Assembly (NCBI GenBank): GCA_049511415.1
Contig: JBEKYC010000002.1
Coordinates: forward strand, 124,001-188,000
Origin: Bog-159 sp049511415
GTDB taxonomy: Bacteria; Acidobacteriota; Terriglobia; Bryobacterales; Bryobacteraceae
DNA length: 64,000 nucleotides
Direction of reading: 5' to 3'
Below the pieces are notes generated by a model. That model saw nothing but the letters and a program-made list of their open reading frames with translations, was not told the DNA's origin and made no database searches. Positions within the stretch are counted from its first letter, which is position 1; each line of letters begins with the position of its first letter. The position numbers were made by a program, and so were the translations under genes. Positions 26,766-35,243 of the stretch are shown here, piece after piece.

Positions 26766-27202
26766 GAAAACGCAAGACCTGGCGGGAAAAGATGAACAAT
26801 CCCAACCTGCCGAAAGTGGTGCCGCGCGGCGCGCAAACCATGCTGGTGCCGAGCCCCTGGGAAGTAGACGCATACATGCGGACCGTGCCGAAGGGCAGCA
26901 TCGCGACCATCACTCAGATGCGCGAATTCCTGGCCGCTAAATATGCGGTGGACGTAACCTGCCCGCTGACCACTGGCATCTTCGTCCACCTCGCCTCCGA
27001 AGTTGCCGAAGAAGAGGCCGCCGCCGGAAAAAAGCAAATCAGTCCCTATTGGCGCATCGTCAGAAGCGATGGCTCGCTGAATCCCAAGTTCCCGGGAGGG
27101 GTCGAGCGCCAGGCCGAGCGCCTCCGCGCCGAGGGACATCGCATCCTGGGAGGCAAAAACAGAGTCCCGTTCCGTGTAGTAGTCCCAGGAGAGCGGACTT
27201 AG
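26762..27202 (+). CDS. MGMT family protein without the alkyl-acceptor Cys motif
   Basis: The 146-residue protein matches a bacterial MGMT-fold family: VPSPWEVDAYMRTVPKGSIATITQMREFLAAKYAV, then VTCPLTTGIFVHLASEVAEEE and ISPYWRIVRSDGSLNPKFPGG. It keeps the winged-helix DNA-binding half of alkylguanine-DNA alkyltransferases but lacks the PCHR active-site motif, and it also lacks the PWHR of alkyltransferase-like proteins. It may recognise damaged DNA without repairing it directly. It is the second gene of the AraC-GyrI unit (ATGA overlap). Confidence 0.72.
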   Translation: MRKRKTWREKMNNPNLPKVVPRGAQTMLVPSPWEVDAYMRTVPKGSIATITQMREFLAAKYAVDVTCPLTTGIFVHLASEVAEEEAAAGKKQISPYWRIVRSDGSLNPKFPGGVERQAERLRAEGHRILGGKNRVPFRVVVPGERT

Positions 27203-27219
27203 CTAAAATCGAAGCAAGC

Positions 27220-27882
27220 GTGAAGATTACCATCTCCAAGGAAAACTACCTCAAGGCCATCGCCGAAGCGGAGTCCGAAGGCGAGAGTGTCAAAGCGGCC
27301 ACGCTTTCGCGATGGGTCAATGTCACGGCGCCGGCAGTTACCATGGCCATCAAGCGCCTGAAACGCGATGCCCTGATTCGCGTGGCTGCGGAGGGCCAGA
27401 TCACCTTGACCCCCGCCGGGCGCGAAATCGCGAACCGCATCTTGAATCGTCATCACCTGATCGAGCGCATGTTGACCGAAATCTTCGGCATGGAATGGTA
27501 TAAGGTCCACGAAGAAGCGGAACAACTCGAACACGCGGTCTCCGCGGACTTTGAACGCAAGCTGACCGAGAAACTCGGCGCCGGAGAGGCCTGCCCGCAT
27601 GGCAATCGCGTGGGTGTGGACACCCCCGCCGACCGCCGCCGGCGCGGCCTCCAGACGCTCGACGAAAGTCCGGCGCGTGAGCCGGTAGCCGTCAGCAGCG
27701 TCTACGAGCGCGACCGCAGCTTGCTCGAATACCTGGAACACCTCGGCGTGCGGCCCGGCGCCACCGTGAGCGTGGAAACCCGCAATGCAGATGACACTCT
27801 GACTCTTCGTATCGACGGCCAGCGCGTGCAACTGGGACGCAACGCTGCCCAGAAAGTGTGGGTAACTACGGCTAGCGCATGA
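27220..27882 (+). CDS. DtxR/MntR family metal-dependent regulator
   Basis: Start set at GTG 27220, because the domain begins there with ISKENYLKAIAEAESEGE. The 220-residue protein has the winged helix (VKAATLSRWVNVTAPAVTMAIKRLKRDALI, about 21-50), the metal-binding dimerisation helices (RHHLIERMLTEIFGMEWYKVHEEAEQLEHAVS, with His, Glu and Met-type ligands) and a C-terminal FeoA-like SH3 domain (LLEYLEHLGVRPGATVSVETR). Such proteins repress iron or manganese uptake or, in some cases, metal efflux. The stop overlaps the start of the M28 peptidase gene (ATGA). Confidence 0.9.
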   Translation: MKITISKENYLKAIAEAESEGESVKAATLSRWVNVTAPAVTMAIKRLKRDALIRVAAEGQITLTPAGREIANRILNRHHLIERMLTEIFGMEWYKVHEEAEQLEHAVSADFERKLTEKLGAGEACPHGNRVGVDTPADRRRRGLQTLDESPAREPVAVSSVYERDRSLLEYLEHLGVRPGATVSVETRNADDTLTLRIDGQRVQLGRNAAQKVWVTTASA

Positions 27883-30212
27883 GCCAGATCAGCCAGTCGG
27901 CACGAGCCGGTCTCACCATCGTTTTTGCAGCCGCCTTGGCTGCGCTCGGCATGCGCCAACTGCGCCCGCCCGATGCGCTCCCTACCGATGCGCCGCTTGG
28001 CGAGTTCTCCGGCATGCGCGCCCTCGGGCATTTGCGCGCCTTCGCCCGCCGCCCGCATCCGTTTGGATCTCCCGCGCAAGAGGTGGTTCGCGCCTACGTT
28101 GTCCAGCAGTTGACCGCTCTGGGCGTCGATGCGCAGGTCGAATCGCTGCCCGTGACGCGGGACGCGCGTGGCGGCTATCCACTGGCCGCCGGTATTACGC
28201 ATAACGTGATTGCACGCATCCCCGGCACCTCGCCCTCGGCGCCTCTCCTGCTCCTGGGGCATTACGATTCGGTGCCTGGCGGTCCAGGCGCGGCGGACGA
28301 TGGTGAAGGCGTCTCAGTCCTGCTCGAAACCGTACGCGCGCTGCGGTCCGGCGCGCCTCTCCGCAACGATCTGATCTTTCTGTTTACCGATGGCGAGGAG
28401 GCCGGACTGCTCGGCGCCAAATCGTACGTCGATGCGCATCCGGCCAACGCGGGGCTGGCACTCAACTTCGAAGCCCGCGGCACCAGCGGTCCAGGCATGA
28501 TGTTTGCGACCAGCACCGACAACGGTTGGATGGTGCGGCAGCTAGCCTCGGCCGCGCCTGATCCCGTCGCCAACTCGCTGAGCTATGCCGTTTACCAACT
28601 GTTGCCCAACGATACCGACCTCACGGTATTCCGGCATGCGGGTTTCGCCAGTATGGACTTCGCCTTCATCGGCGACGTCACCAATTACCACACCCGCATC
28701 GACGACGTATCACATATCGATCCGCGCAGCTTGCAGCATCAGGGGTCTTACGCATTGTCTTTGGCCCGCCGCTTCGGCAATCTGGACTTGCGTCACGTGA
28801 CGGCGCCCGATGTCACATACTTCAATTTTCCCACGCTGGGCGTGGTCATCTACCCCATTGCTTGGAGCCTGCCCCTGGCGTGTCTTGCCGCCGTGTTGCT
28901 TCTCGCAGCGCTAGCTTATGGACTGACGCGGCGCCGGATCACCGCCGGCGGGCTGCTGGTCGGATTCTTCGCGCTGCTGTTCGGATTGGCGGCTGGCGTC
29001 GCGGCTGCCATCGGACTCTGGAAACTGGTGCTGGCGTGGCATCCGGATTTCCGCCAGATGTTGCAGGGTGACCCATATCACGCCTGGATATACCGGATCG
29101 CTTCGACCGCGCTGGTAGTCGCCGTCTTCGCCGCGCTCTATCGATTGGTTCGGCGGCGTATCGCGATGGCCGCCCTCTGGGCGGGAGCGCTTTCACTCTG
29201 GCTGCTGCTGTCCATCGTCACCGCGATTGCGCTGCCTGGCGCCAGCTACGCATTCACCTGGCCGCTGCTGTTCGCCATCGCCGGGTTTGGCTTTCTCGTG
29301 GCGAGCGACGGCAACTCCGAATCATGGAGCGGCACGGCGATCTTGTGGGCTTGCGCGGTGCCTGCGGTCGTGATGACCGTGCCGCTGATTCACCAGTTGT
29401 TCGTTGCCATGACGATGGCCATGGCCGCGCCTCCGGCCGTTTTCACTGTGCTGCTGCTTGGCCTGCTGATCCCGATTGTCGAAATGATCTCCGCCCCGCG
29501 AAACTGGTGGCTGCCGACCGCGGCACTCCTGGTGTGTCTGGCGTGTTTGATCGGAGGCGTGCCGCTCGCGGGATTCGATGCGGATCATCCCAAACCGGAC
29601 AGCCTCTTCTATGGTCTGGACGTAGCAACCAACAAAGCCTACTGGCTGAGCGGCGATTCAAAGCCCGATTCCTGGGCGCTCCCGGCGCTCGGCGCCCAGC
29701 CTTCCAGGATATACAGCACCCCGTTCATTCCGTTCCTGAAATGGCCCATGCTCGTCAACTCCGCCGCCATCGCGCCGCTGCCCGCGCCCGTGTTCGACAT
29801 CCTCGAAAACACCCGCGATGGGGATGTGCGCACGCTGCGTCTGCGAATCGCATCGCCTCGCCGGGCGGATGATATCTTCGTCTACGGCGACCCGAGCGCT
29901 GAGGTGATCGCCGCCCAAGTCAACGGCAAATCGGTCGGGCCGGACCTCCGCGCACCGGACGACAAGGTCGGACTGAAGATGCTGGATCTCATCCGCTTCA
30001 AGCAGTGGAGTTTCGAATATTTTGCGCCGCCGCCCGAAGGCTTCGAATTACAGATAAAAGTACGATCGGGATCCGCCCCGCTACGCATGGTTCTCGTCGA
30101 TCAATCTTACGGACTGGATGGAGTGGGTGCGCCTCCGCGTCCCGCCAATACCATGCCGTTGCCCTGGCTGACTGATTCCGTTTACGTGCGCCAATCGTTC
30201 CAGTTGCCATAA
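27879..30212 (+). CDS. Membrane M28 family metallopeptidase
   Basis: The 777-residue protein has an N-terminal signal anchor, a periplasmic or luminal-type M28 catalytic domain (about 45-310) and eight or more C-terminal membrane helices (about 325-560), followed by a soluble tail. Zinc and catalytic residues are visible: LGHYDSVPGG (His, Asp), AADDGEGV (Asp), DGEEAGLLGA (Glu-Glu), NFEARG (Glu) and NYHTRIDD (His). The layout is that of ER-metallopeptidase-1-like (ERMP1/Fxna) aminopeptidases, found in acidobacteria. It overlaps the DtxR gene by four bases, so its expression may be tied to metal status. Confidence 0.88.
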   Translation: MSQISQSARAGLTIVFAAALAALGMRQLRPPDALPTDAPLGEFSGMRALGHLRAFARRPHPFGSPAQEVVRAYVVQQLTALGVDAQVESLPVTRDARGGYPLAAGITHNVIARIPGTSPSAPLLLLGHYDSVPGGPGAADDGEGVSVLLETVRALRSGAPLRNDLIFLFTDGEEAGLLGAKSYVDAHPANAGLALNFEARGTSGPGMMFATSTDNGWMVRQLASAAPDPVANSLSYAVYQLLPNDTDLTVFRHAGFASMDFAFIGDVTNYHTRIDDVSHIDPRSLQHQGSYALSLARRFGNLDLRHVTAPDVTYFNFPTLGVVIYPIAWSLPLACLAAVLLLAALAYGLTRRRITAGGLLVGFFALLFGLAAGVAAAIGLWKLVLAWHPDFRQMLQGDPYHAWIYRIASTALVVAVFAALYRLVRRRIAMAALWAGALSLWLLLSIVTAIALPGASYAFTWPLLFAIAGFGFLVASDGNSESWSGTAILWACAVPAVVMTVPLIHQLFVAMTMAMAAPPAVFTVLLLGLLIPIVEMISAPRNWWLPTAALLVCLACLIGGVPLAGFDADHPKPDSLFYGLDVATNKAYWLSGDSKPDSWALPALGAQPSRIYSTPFIPFLKWPMLVNSAAIAPLPAPVFDILENTRDGDVRTLRLRIASPRRADDIFVYGDPSAEVIAAQVNGKSVGPDLRAPDDKVGLKMLDLIRFKQWSFEYFAPPPEGFELQIKVRSGSAPLRMVLVDQSYGLDGVGAPPRPANTMPLPWLTDSVYVRQSFQLP

Positions 30213-30214
30213 GT

Positions 30215-32608
30215 CTAGTCATTGCAGCGTAAAGCTGAGCCGGGGTCGGCCGCCGCGGCGCTCCGCGCCGGAAGCCAGACTGAAACTGCGGTGATGACAA
30301 CCAGCAAAGCCCCTACCGCCGCCAAAGATAACGGGTCAAACCGCGACACATGGTACAGCATGCTTTGAATCAACCGCACGGCGGCGAGTGAAACAAGCAA
30401 ACCGATGGCGAGGCCGGGAATCATGACGGCTGCGCCTTCCTTGAGAATCTGGCGGCGGAGAGCGGCCGGATTTGCGCCCAACGCTGCCCGGATACCGAAT
30501 TCGCGCAGCCGTCCGCTGACGGAGTAGGCCAGTAACCCATAAATCCCCGCGGCCGTGAGCAGAGCGGCCAAGCCCGCGAAAACGGCGAGCAAGGTGAGTG
30601 CAAAGCGGCGGCGTGCCAGAGAGTCAGTGACATATTGCCCGAGGGGCGCGGTTTTCACTACGGCTGCTTCCGGATCGGCGCGATGGATGGCGGCGCGGAT
30701 GGGGGCCACCAGGCCGGACGGATCGTCGCCGGTTTTGACCAGCAAGGTCATGTAGGGCGAGCCGCCGATGAGATAGAGCGTGGGTGTCGGAGCTTGGTCG
30801 AGGCCCATGTCGCGCACGTCGCCCACTACGCCCGCTATCGAGATGAGCGTCTGTTGCGGGTCCAATACGCCCATCACCAGGCGATGCATAGTGGGGTCGG
30901 CGTGCGGAAAAAACTGCCGCGCCAACGCGTCATTGATCAAATAGCGCGGTTGATCGCGGTCTGCTTCGGTGAGCCAGCGTCCGCGCAGCAGTGGGATCTG
31001 GAGGACCTGGAAATACTCCGGCGTGATCCAGCGAAGCTGCGCGACCGGATAGTGGCCCCGGTCGAAGGTGCGGCCTGCGATGCCGAAGCGCGAAGCGAAG
31101 CGGGTACGCTCGGTGGGTCCCAGGCTCATGGGCGCACTGTTGACCGCCGCGACGTCTTCCACTCCCGGCAGCGCACGCACGGCAGGCATCAGTTGCGTAT
31201 TCAGAAACTGCGCGGCCTTTTGCCCGTCATAGCGGCTGCTCGGCAGCGGGACTTCCACCGCCAGGACGCCTCGGGAACGGAAGCCGGGATCCTGGCTGAG
31301 CAATCCGGCGAAGCTGCGCACCAGGAGCGCGGCGCCCATCAGAACCACGAACGCCATGGCGACTTCGGCTGCAATGAGGATTGCGCCCAGTGGTGAGCGG
31401 GGCTTGCTCACCGCTCGTCCAGTGGCTGGACTGGCCTGCACCCGCAACGCCTGCACACAAGCTGGCAGAGCGAACAGGATCGCGCACAGAAGCGATATGG
31501 ATATGGCGAAAAGCGGCGCGTGGCCCTGGAGGTCTTCAATGCGCGGGATGTGGCCCTGCGCCATGCGTGCCAGGACTCCCGACGCTACGCTGGCCAGCAG
31601 TATGCCGCCGATCCCGCCCGCCAGTGCCAGCAGCAGGCTCTCAGTAATGACCAGGCGGATCAGGCGTGCCCGGCCGGCGCCTAGCGCCGCGCGAATGGCC
31701 ATCTCCTGCCCGCGGTCGAGCATGCGGGCCAGCAGCATGTGTGCCAGGTTGGCGCAGGCCATGAGCAGCACCAGACCGACGGCAGCCCAAACCAGCAGCA
31801 GCGCGGGACGCACGTCGCCGGTTATTTCGCGTTCGAGCGGTATCGTATAAGCGCGTACGGTGCCATTGGTCTCGGGATGTTCGGCGGCCAGGCGCGCGGC
31901 GAGTGTACGTATCTCGGTCTCGGCGACGGTCTCGCGCGCGCCCGGCCGCAGGCGCGCAATCACCTCTAGCGGATGATATTTGCGGGTGGCGCGCAGATCC
32001 GTTTCGAGCCAGGAGAACGGCAGCCAGACGTCCGCCCACGCCGGAAATGTCTGCCGGCCGGGCACCACGCCGATGATCGTGAACGTCTCGGTTTCAAGGC
32101 GCATGCTACGGCCCGCGATGGACGGGTCCGCGGCGAACCTGGCGCGCCAGAGCTTTTCGCTGATGAGAGCCACGGGGCGCTTGTCGCGGTCGTCAGCCGC
32201 AGTGAAACCATGTCCCAGCAGCGGCTGGATGCCCATGGTGGCAAACAGATCCGCCGTCACGTTAGTGCCCTGGACCACCCGCGCTTCGCCTTGCCCGGTG
32301 AGCGTAATATGGTCCATGGCCTGGAATGTGTAGGCCGCCATCTGCGCGAAGCTATGGGTCTGGGTGCGCCAATCTTCGAAGTCCGGCACGGTGACCTGCA
32401 ACTGCGGCAGAATGGGCGTGCTCTCCCAGAGTTGCAGGAGCCGATGTGGCTCATGGAATGGCAAAGGCCGCAACAGAACGGCGTAGATCACTTGATAAAC
32501 GGCTGTGTTGGCGCCGATTCCCAGCGCGATGGTAAGGATGGCCGCAATCGCGAACGCCGGACGGCGGCTCAGCGAGCGGAGGGCTTGGCGAAGGCCAGCA
32601 GGCAACAT
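30215..32608 (-). CDS. ADOP family orphan ABC-type permease (MacB/FtsX-like)
   Basis: The 797-residue protein has two FtsX-type modules in tandem. Each has a large periplasmic MacB_PCD domain followed by three membrane helices, plus the first helix after RRPAFAIAAILTIALGIGANTAVYQVIYAVLLRPLPF. The second half opens with LGAILIAAEVAMAFVVLMGAALLVRSFAGLL. The conserved FtsX segment EMAIRAALGAGRARLIRLVITESLLLALAG appears near 285, and a similar EFGIRAALGANPAALRRQILKEGA near 730. No ABC ATPase gene is adjacent, which is normal for this acidobacterial group of duplicated orphan permeases. It converges with the M28 gene (2-base gap). Confidence 0.9.
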   Translation of the reverse strand: MLPAGLRQALRSLSRRPAFAIAAILTIALGIGANTAVYQVIYAVLLRPLPFHEPHRLLQLWESTPILPQLQVTVPDFEDWRTQTHSFAQMAAYTFQAMDHITLTGQGEARVVQGTNVTADLFATMGIQPLLGHGFTAADDRDKRPVALISEKLWRARFAADPSIAGRSMRLETETFTIIGVVPGRQTFPAWADVWLPFSWLETDLRATRKYHPLEVIARLRPGARETVAETEIRTLAARLAAEHPETNGTVRAYTIPLEREITGDVRPALLLVWAAVGLVLLMACANLAHMLLARMLDRGQEMAIRAALGAGRARLIRLVITESLLLALAGGIGGILLASVASGVLARMAQGHIPRIEDLQGHAPLFAISISLLCAILFALPACVQALRVQASPATGRAVSKPRSPLGAILIAAEVAMAFVVLMGAALLVRSFAGLLSQDPGFRSRGVLAVEVPLPSSRYDGQKAAQFLNTQLMPAVRALPGVEDVAAVNSAPMSLGPTERTRFASRFGIAGRTFDRGHYPVAQLRWITPEYFQVLQIPLLRGRWLTEADRDQPRYLINDALARQFFPHADPTMHRLVMGVLDPQQTLISIAGVVGDVRDMGLDQAPTPTLYLIGGSPYMTLLVKTGDDPSGLVAPIRAAIHRADPEAAVVKTAPLGQYVTDSLARRRFALTLLAVFAGLAALLTAAGIYGLLAYSVSGRLREFGIRAALGANPAALRRQILKEGAAVMIPGLAIGLLVSLAAVRLIQSMLYHVSRFDPLSLAAVGALLVVITAVSVWLPARSAAAADPGSALRCND

Positions 32609-32704
32609 GATACCGAGTATAGACGAGCTTCGCGCGTCGGGGTTAGGGTGGGCAGACCACCAGACAAGATAGCCTGCCCTACGTCAGGCTGAGAGCCTGT
32701 CGAC

Positions 32705-32848
32705 CTACTTATTGTGGTTGTGGCAGCATGCGTGACCGCAGCACTGCTGTCCGTTGCAGCAGTTGGTGTCAGTCACCGCCATGGCGGGCGCCAGTGCTAA
32801 TGCCACTAAGGCCGCCAGGCTGAGCACACTAATCATGATTCGCTTCAT
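32705..32848 (-). CDS. Tiny exported Cys/His-rich peptide (47 residues)
   Basis: A strong AAGGAGAA ribosome site lies 7 bases before ATG 32848. The peptide has a clear signal (residues 1-24, ISVLSLAALVALALAPAMA) and a mature part of about 23 residues with six Cys (30, 31, 36, 37, 41, 42) and three His (39, 43, 45) in the pattern CC-x4-CC-GHA-CC-HNH. This looks like a periplasmic metal-binding peptide, for copper, iron or another soft metal. It is the last gene after the MtrCAB-like operon, 61 bases past another Cys/His-rich protein. No family name is known to me; expression from the operon is inferred. Confidence 0.8.
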   Translation of the reverse strand: MKRIMISVLSLAALVALALAPAMAVTDTNCCNGQQCCGHACCHNHNK

Positions 32849-32909
32849 GAGAGTTCTCCTTTCGCAAGTATTTGGATGTAACTTACTGCAACTGCTGAGT
32901 GAGTGGGCT

Positions 32910-33260
32910 TTAGATCAGGAGAACGCGGTTGCGCAGGAAGAGTCCGGTCGAATCCACGAGGCGTAGCTCGCTCGTCGACACTCGGTTGACTGAGAGGGCA
33001 GGAACGGCCGGCTGAGTCCATACCACGGGAGTTATCCAACCCCAGTGCAATAGGCCTGTATTCGTATTGCTCTTCTCAAGAACGGTGTACGGGCAATCCG
33101 GGGCTGTCTTGGCAGGGCAAGGCGCAGGGTGCGAATGGGACTTATGACAGCAGGAATCGGAGTCCGGCTGAGAATTCCCGTGCATGGCGCAGACGACCGA
33201 AGGACATAGCACGATGACACTTAGTAAAATCACCGTCATCGCTACCGCTGCCGCCTTCAT
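32910..33260 (-). CDS. Exported Cys/His-rich small protein
   Basis: Start set at ATG 33260, after GAGGG; an ATG at 33305 is also open. The 116-residue protein has a signal peptide (VAMTVILLSVIVLCPSVVCA) and then a Cys/His-rich block (DSCCHKSHSHPAPCPAK, then DCPY) that could bind metal, and an unremarkable C-terminal part with an LLHWGW patch. It lies 51 bases after mtrB and 61 bases before the 47-residue peptide, so it may be a metal-handling accessory of the electron conduit. The family is not recognised. Confidence 0.65.
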   Translation of the reverse strand: MKAAAVAMTVILLSVIVLCPSVVCAMHGNSQPDSDSCCHKSHSHPAPCPAKTAPDCPYTVLEKSNTNTGLLHWGWITPVVWTQPAVPALSVNRVSTSELRLVDSTGLFLRNRVLLI

Positions 33261-33311
33261 GGGTACCCTCAAGCTCAGCATAAGACATCGCAGTCTTATT
33301 TGCAAGAGTTA

Positions 33312-35243
33312 TTAACGTGAAATTGTAATTCCGGTCTGGAGTATGTGCGCGCGGAAACCCTCGTACAGATAGAAAATCTCGCCGTAACCGTAGTAGCGGT
33401 ATTCGGATTTCCACGCCAGGTTCTTGTGGATGGGCACCGCGAGACGCACCAGCGGCTGGTAGAAAGTCGTGGGACGGCTGCCAGAAGAAATGAACAGCGA
33501 TCCGCCGAAGGAGAGCCGCGGCGTGAGCTTGGCGTACCCGGGCAGGGCCAGATCAATGAGCGCGCTGGCGCTGTGGGCGTTGTCACGATAAAGCGACTGC
33601 TCGGGACTGAGCGTCTCGGGATCCAGGTAGTTGATGTTGGAGCGCAGCGTGGAGCGGGTGTACTCGCCCAGAATGCTGACGCGCTTGGAAGGCGTCCAGG
33701 AGGCCGAAAGCGAATTCTGGCGGCTCAGAAAATCGTAATTGATGCCCGGCGTGGGGTTTTGATTGTTAAGCAGCGAGAAGACTGCCTGCAGCGACAGCTT
33801 GGCGGCCAACTGGTAGCGCGCGCGGGCGCGCATCTTCTGGTAGTTGTAAAGGCTGGTGCGGAAGTAAGCGTGATCGCTGGCGGCGTCTTCGAAATCCGCG
33901 TCGAGGGAGAGTTTCTGCGTGGGGCGGTAGTGGATGCCCGCCAGCCCGGCTTGCTGCCGCAGTTGGCTCGATTCCAAACCGCCGCCGGTGAGCAGCGGCG
34001 CGGGATCTTCGGCGTCGCCCCAGGAGTAACGGTAGCCGCCGCGCAGCGTCAGCTTGCGCGTCACGTCCACCAGCACGTCCACCTGCTCCTGGTTGTAATT
34101 CATCACCAGTAGGCTGGTTAGCGCCGACAGCGTGGTTTCGGCGGCGGAGGTGGGCTGCAGGATCATGTCGGTGACCAGGCCGGCCGCCGCGGTGTGCAGG
34201 CGGTCGGTCATCCACGATTCGCGGATCCGCACGCGTTTCAGCGGACGCAATTCGAAACCGAAGCTGCCGCTGGTGTGAGGCTGCTTGGATTCGGTATAGC
34301 CCAACGCCTGCTCACCGGTATAGAAAAGCAGCGAACTCAGCAGCACGAAGTTGCCGGTATTGTACTGGCTATAGTTGACGGTGGTCTGCGGCTGGCTGTA
34401 TAGGAACTGGCCGTATACATCCACCCAGGGAAACGGATTGGCGGTGAACAGGGCCTTGGAATAAATGCTGTCGCCGCGGACGCCATAGGCCTCGGACAGA
34501 GCGGTCAGATCGAGTGTCTGGCCGAAGTAGGGCTGGTAGACATTGCCCGCGTTGAAGCCCGAGGTGTAGGCCTCCTGATCGTCGCGCAAGGTGGTGCCGC
34601 CCTGTTCCAGCGTGGCATGCCAGTGACCGAATTCCAGGCGCACGCCGCCGCGATAATTGTCCGTCTTGTCGAACATGTTGTCGGCGACGGGGTACTCGTT
34701 GACGTCGGAAACAAAATTGGTGATGCCCGTGCCTTGGCCCGAATCACGGCCATAGGCGAGAAAAGGAATGATGCGATGGCCGGGCAGCAGGTCCAACTGG
34801 AAGTCGCTCATGCGGCGGCGGCTGAAGTAGGAATCTTCATCCAGCACGATGCCGTTGCCGAGCAGCGGATCGGCGAACGAGGGTAGCAGGTTGAAATAAG
34901 CGATGTCCCGGTATTCGAAATTGAAATCGTAGATGCCCTGCTTGGAGGCATTCACGTGTACGGTGTTGTAGGGGTCGCCGCCCCAGTTGTTGGCCCGCAC
35001 TTCCAGGCGGTCGAAGAGGCGCTTTTTGGGATCGGTGATGGTAAATTCCAGACCGATCAGCCGGGGTCCCTGGCCAAGATTCACGACGCTGCGATAGACA
35101 TCGCTGTCGCCGCCGATGCTGGTGAAGCGGTAGCCGATATCCAAGCTGCCGGTGATGACGGGCTCGGTCGAAGGCGCCGGCGAGGCGGCGGGTTCCTGCG
35201 CCAGGAGCGGAAAAATGACGAGCGAAGCCAATAAGTGCTTCAT
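33312..35243 (-). CDS. MtrB/PioB family outer-membrane beta-barrel
   Basis: The ATG at 35243 overlaps the MtrA stop (ATGA). The 643-residue protein begins with a short signal (HLLASLVIFPLLAQ) and is then almost wholly amphipathic strands with Tyr, Trp and Phe girdles and acidic turns, e.g. GYRFTSIGGDSDVYRS, FEYRDIAYFNLLPSF, LDEDSYFSRRRMSDFQLDLLPG. In the MtrCAB model this barrel forms the pore that sheathes the periplasmic decaheme MtrA in the outer membrane. The length is near that of MtrB (about 700), and the ISR end differs from the common Phe end. It lacks the CxxC found at the start of Shewanella MtrB. The gene order mtrC, mtrA, mtrB makes the call firm. Confidence 0.85.
   Translation of the reverse strand: MKHLLASLVIFPLLAQEPAASPAPSTEPVITGSLDIGYRFTSIGGDSDVYRSVVNLGQGPRLIGLEFTITDPKKRLFDRLEVRANNWGGDPYNTVHVNASKQGIYDFNFEYRDIAYFNLLPSFADPLLGNGIVLDEDSYFSRRRMSDFQLDLLPGHRIIPFLAYGRDSGQGTGITNFVSDVNEYPVADNMFDKTDNYRGGVRLEFGHWHATLEQGGTTLRDDQEAYTSGFNAGNVYQPYFGQTLDLTALSEAYGVRGDSIYSKALFTANPFPWVDVYGQFLYSQPQTTVNYSQYNTGNFVLLSSLLFYTGEQALGYTESKQPHTSGSFGFELRPLKRVRIRESWMTDRLHTAAAGLVTDMILQPTSAAETTLSALTSLLVMNYNQEQVDVLVDVTRKLTLRGGYRYSWGDAEDPAPLLTGGGLESSQLRQQAGLAGIHYRPTQKLSLDADFEDAASDHAYFRTSLYNYQKMRARARYQLAAKLSLQAVFSLLNNQNPTPGINYDFLSRQNSLSASWTPSKRVSILGEYTRSTLRSNINYLDPETLSPEQSLYRDNAHSASALIDLALPGYAKLTPRLSFGGSLFISSGSRPTTFYQPLVRLAVPIHKNLAWKSEYRYYGYGEIFYLYEGFRAHILQTGITISR

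Noticed and set aside
32609..32704. GGTGGGCAG / CTGCCC pairing as a terminator after the 47-residue peptide gene
   Set aside because: The stem is interrupted and no T-run follows on either strand.
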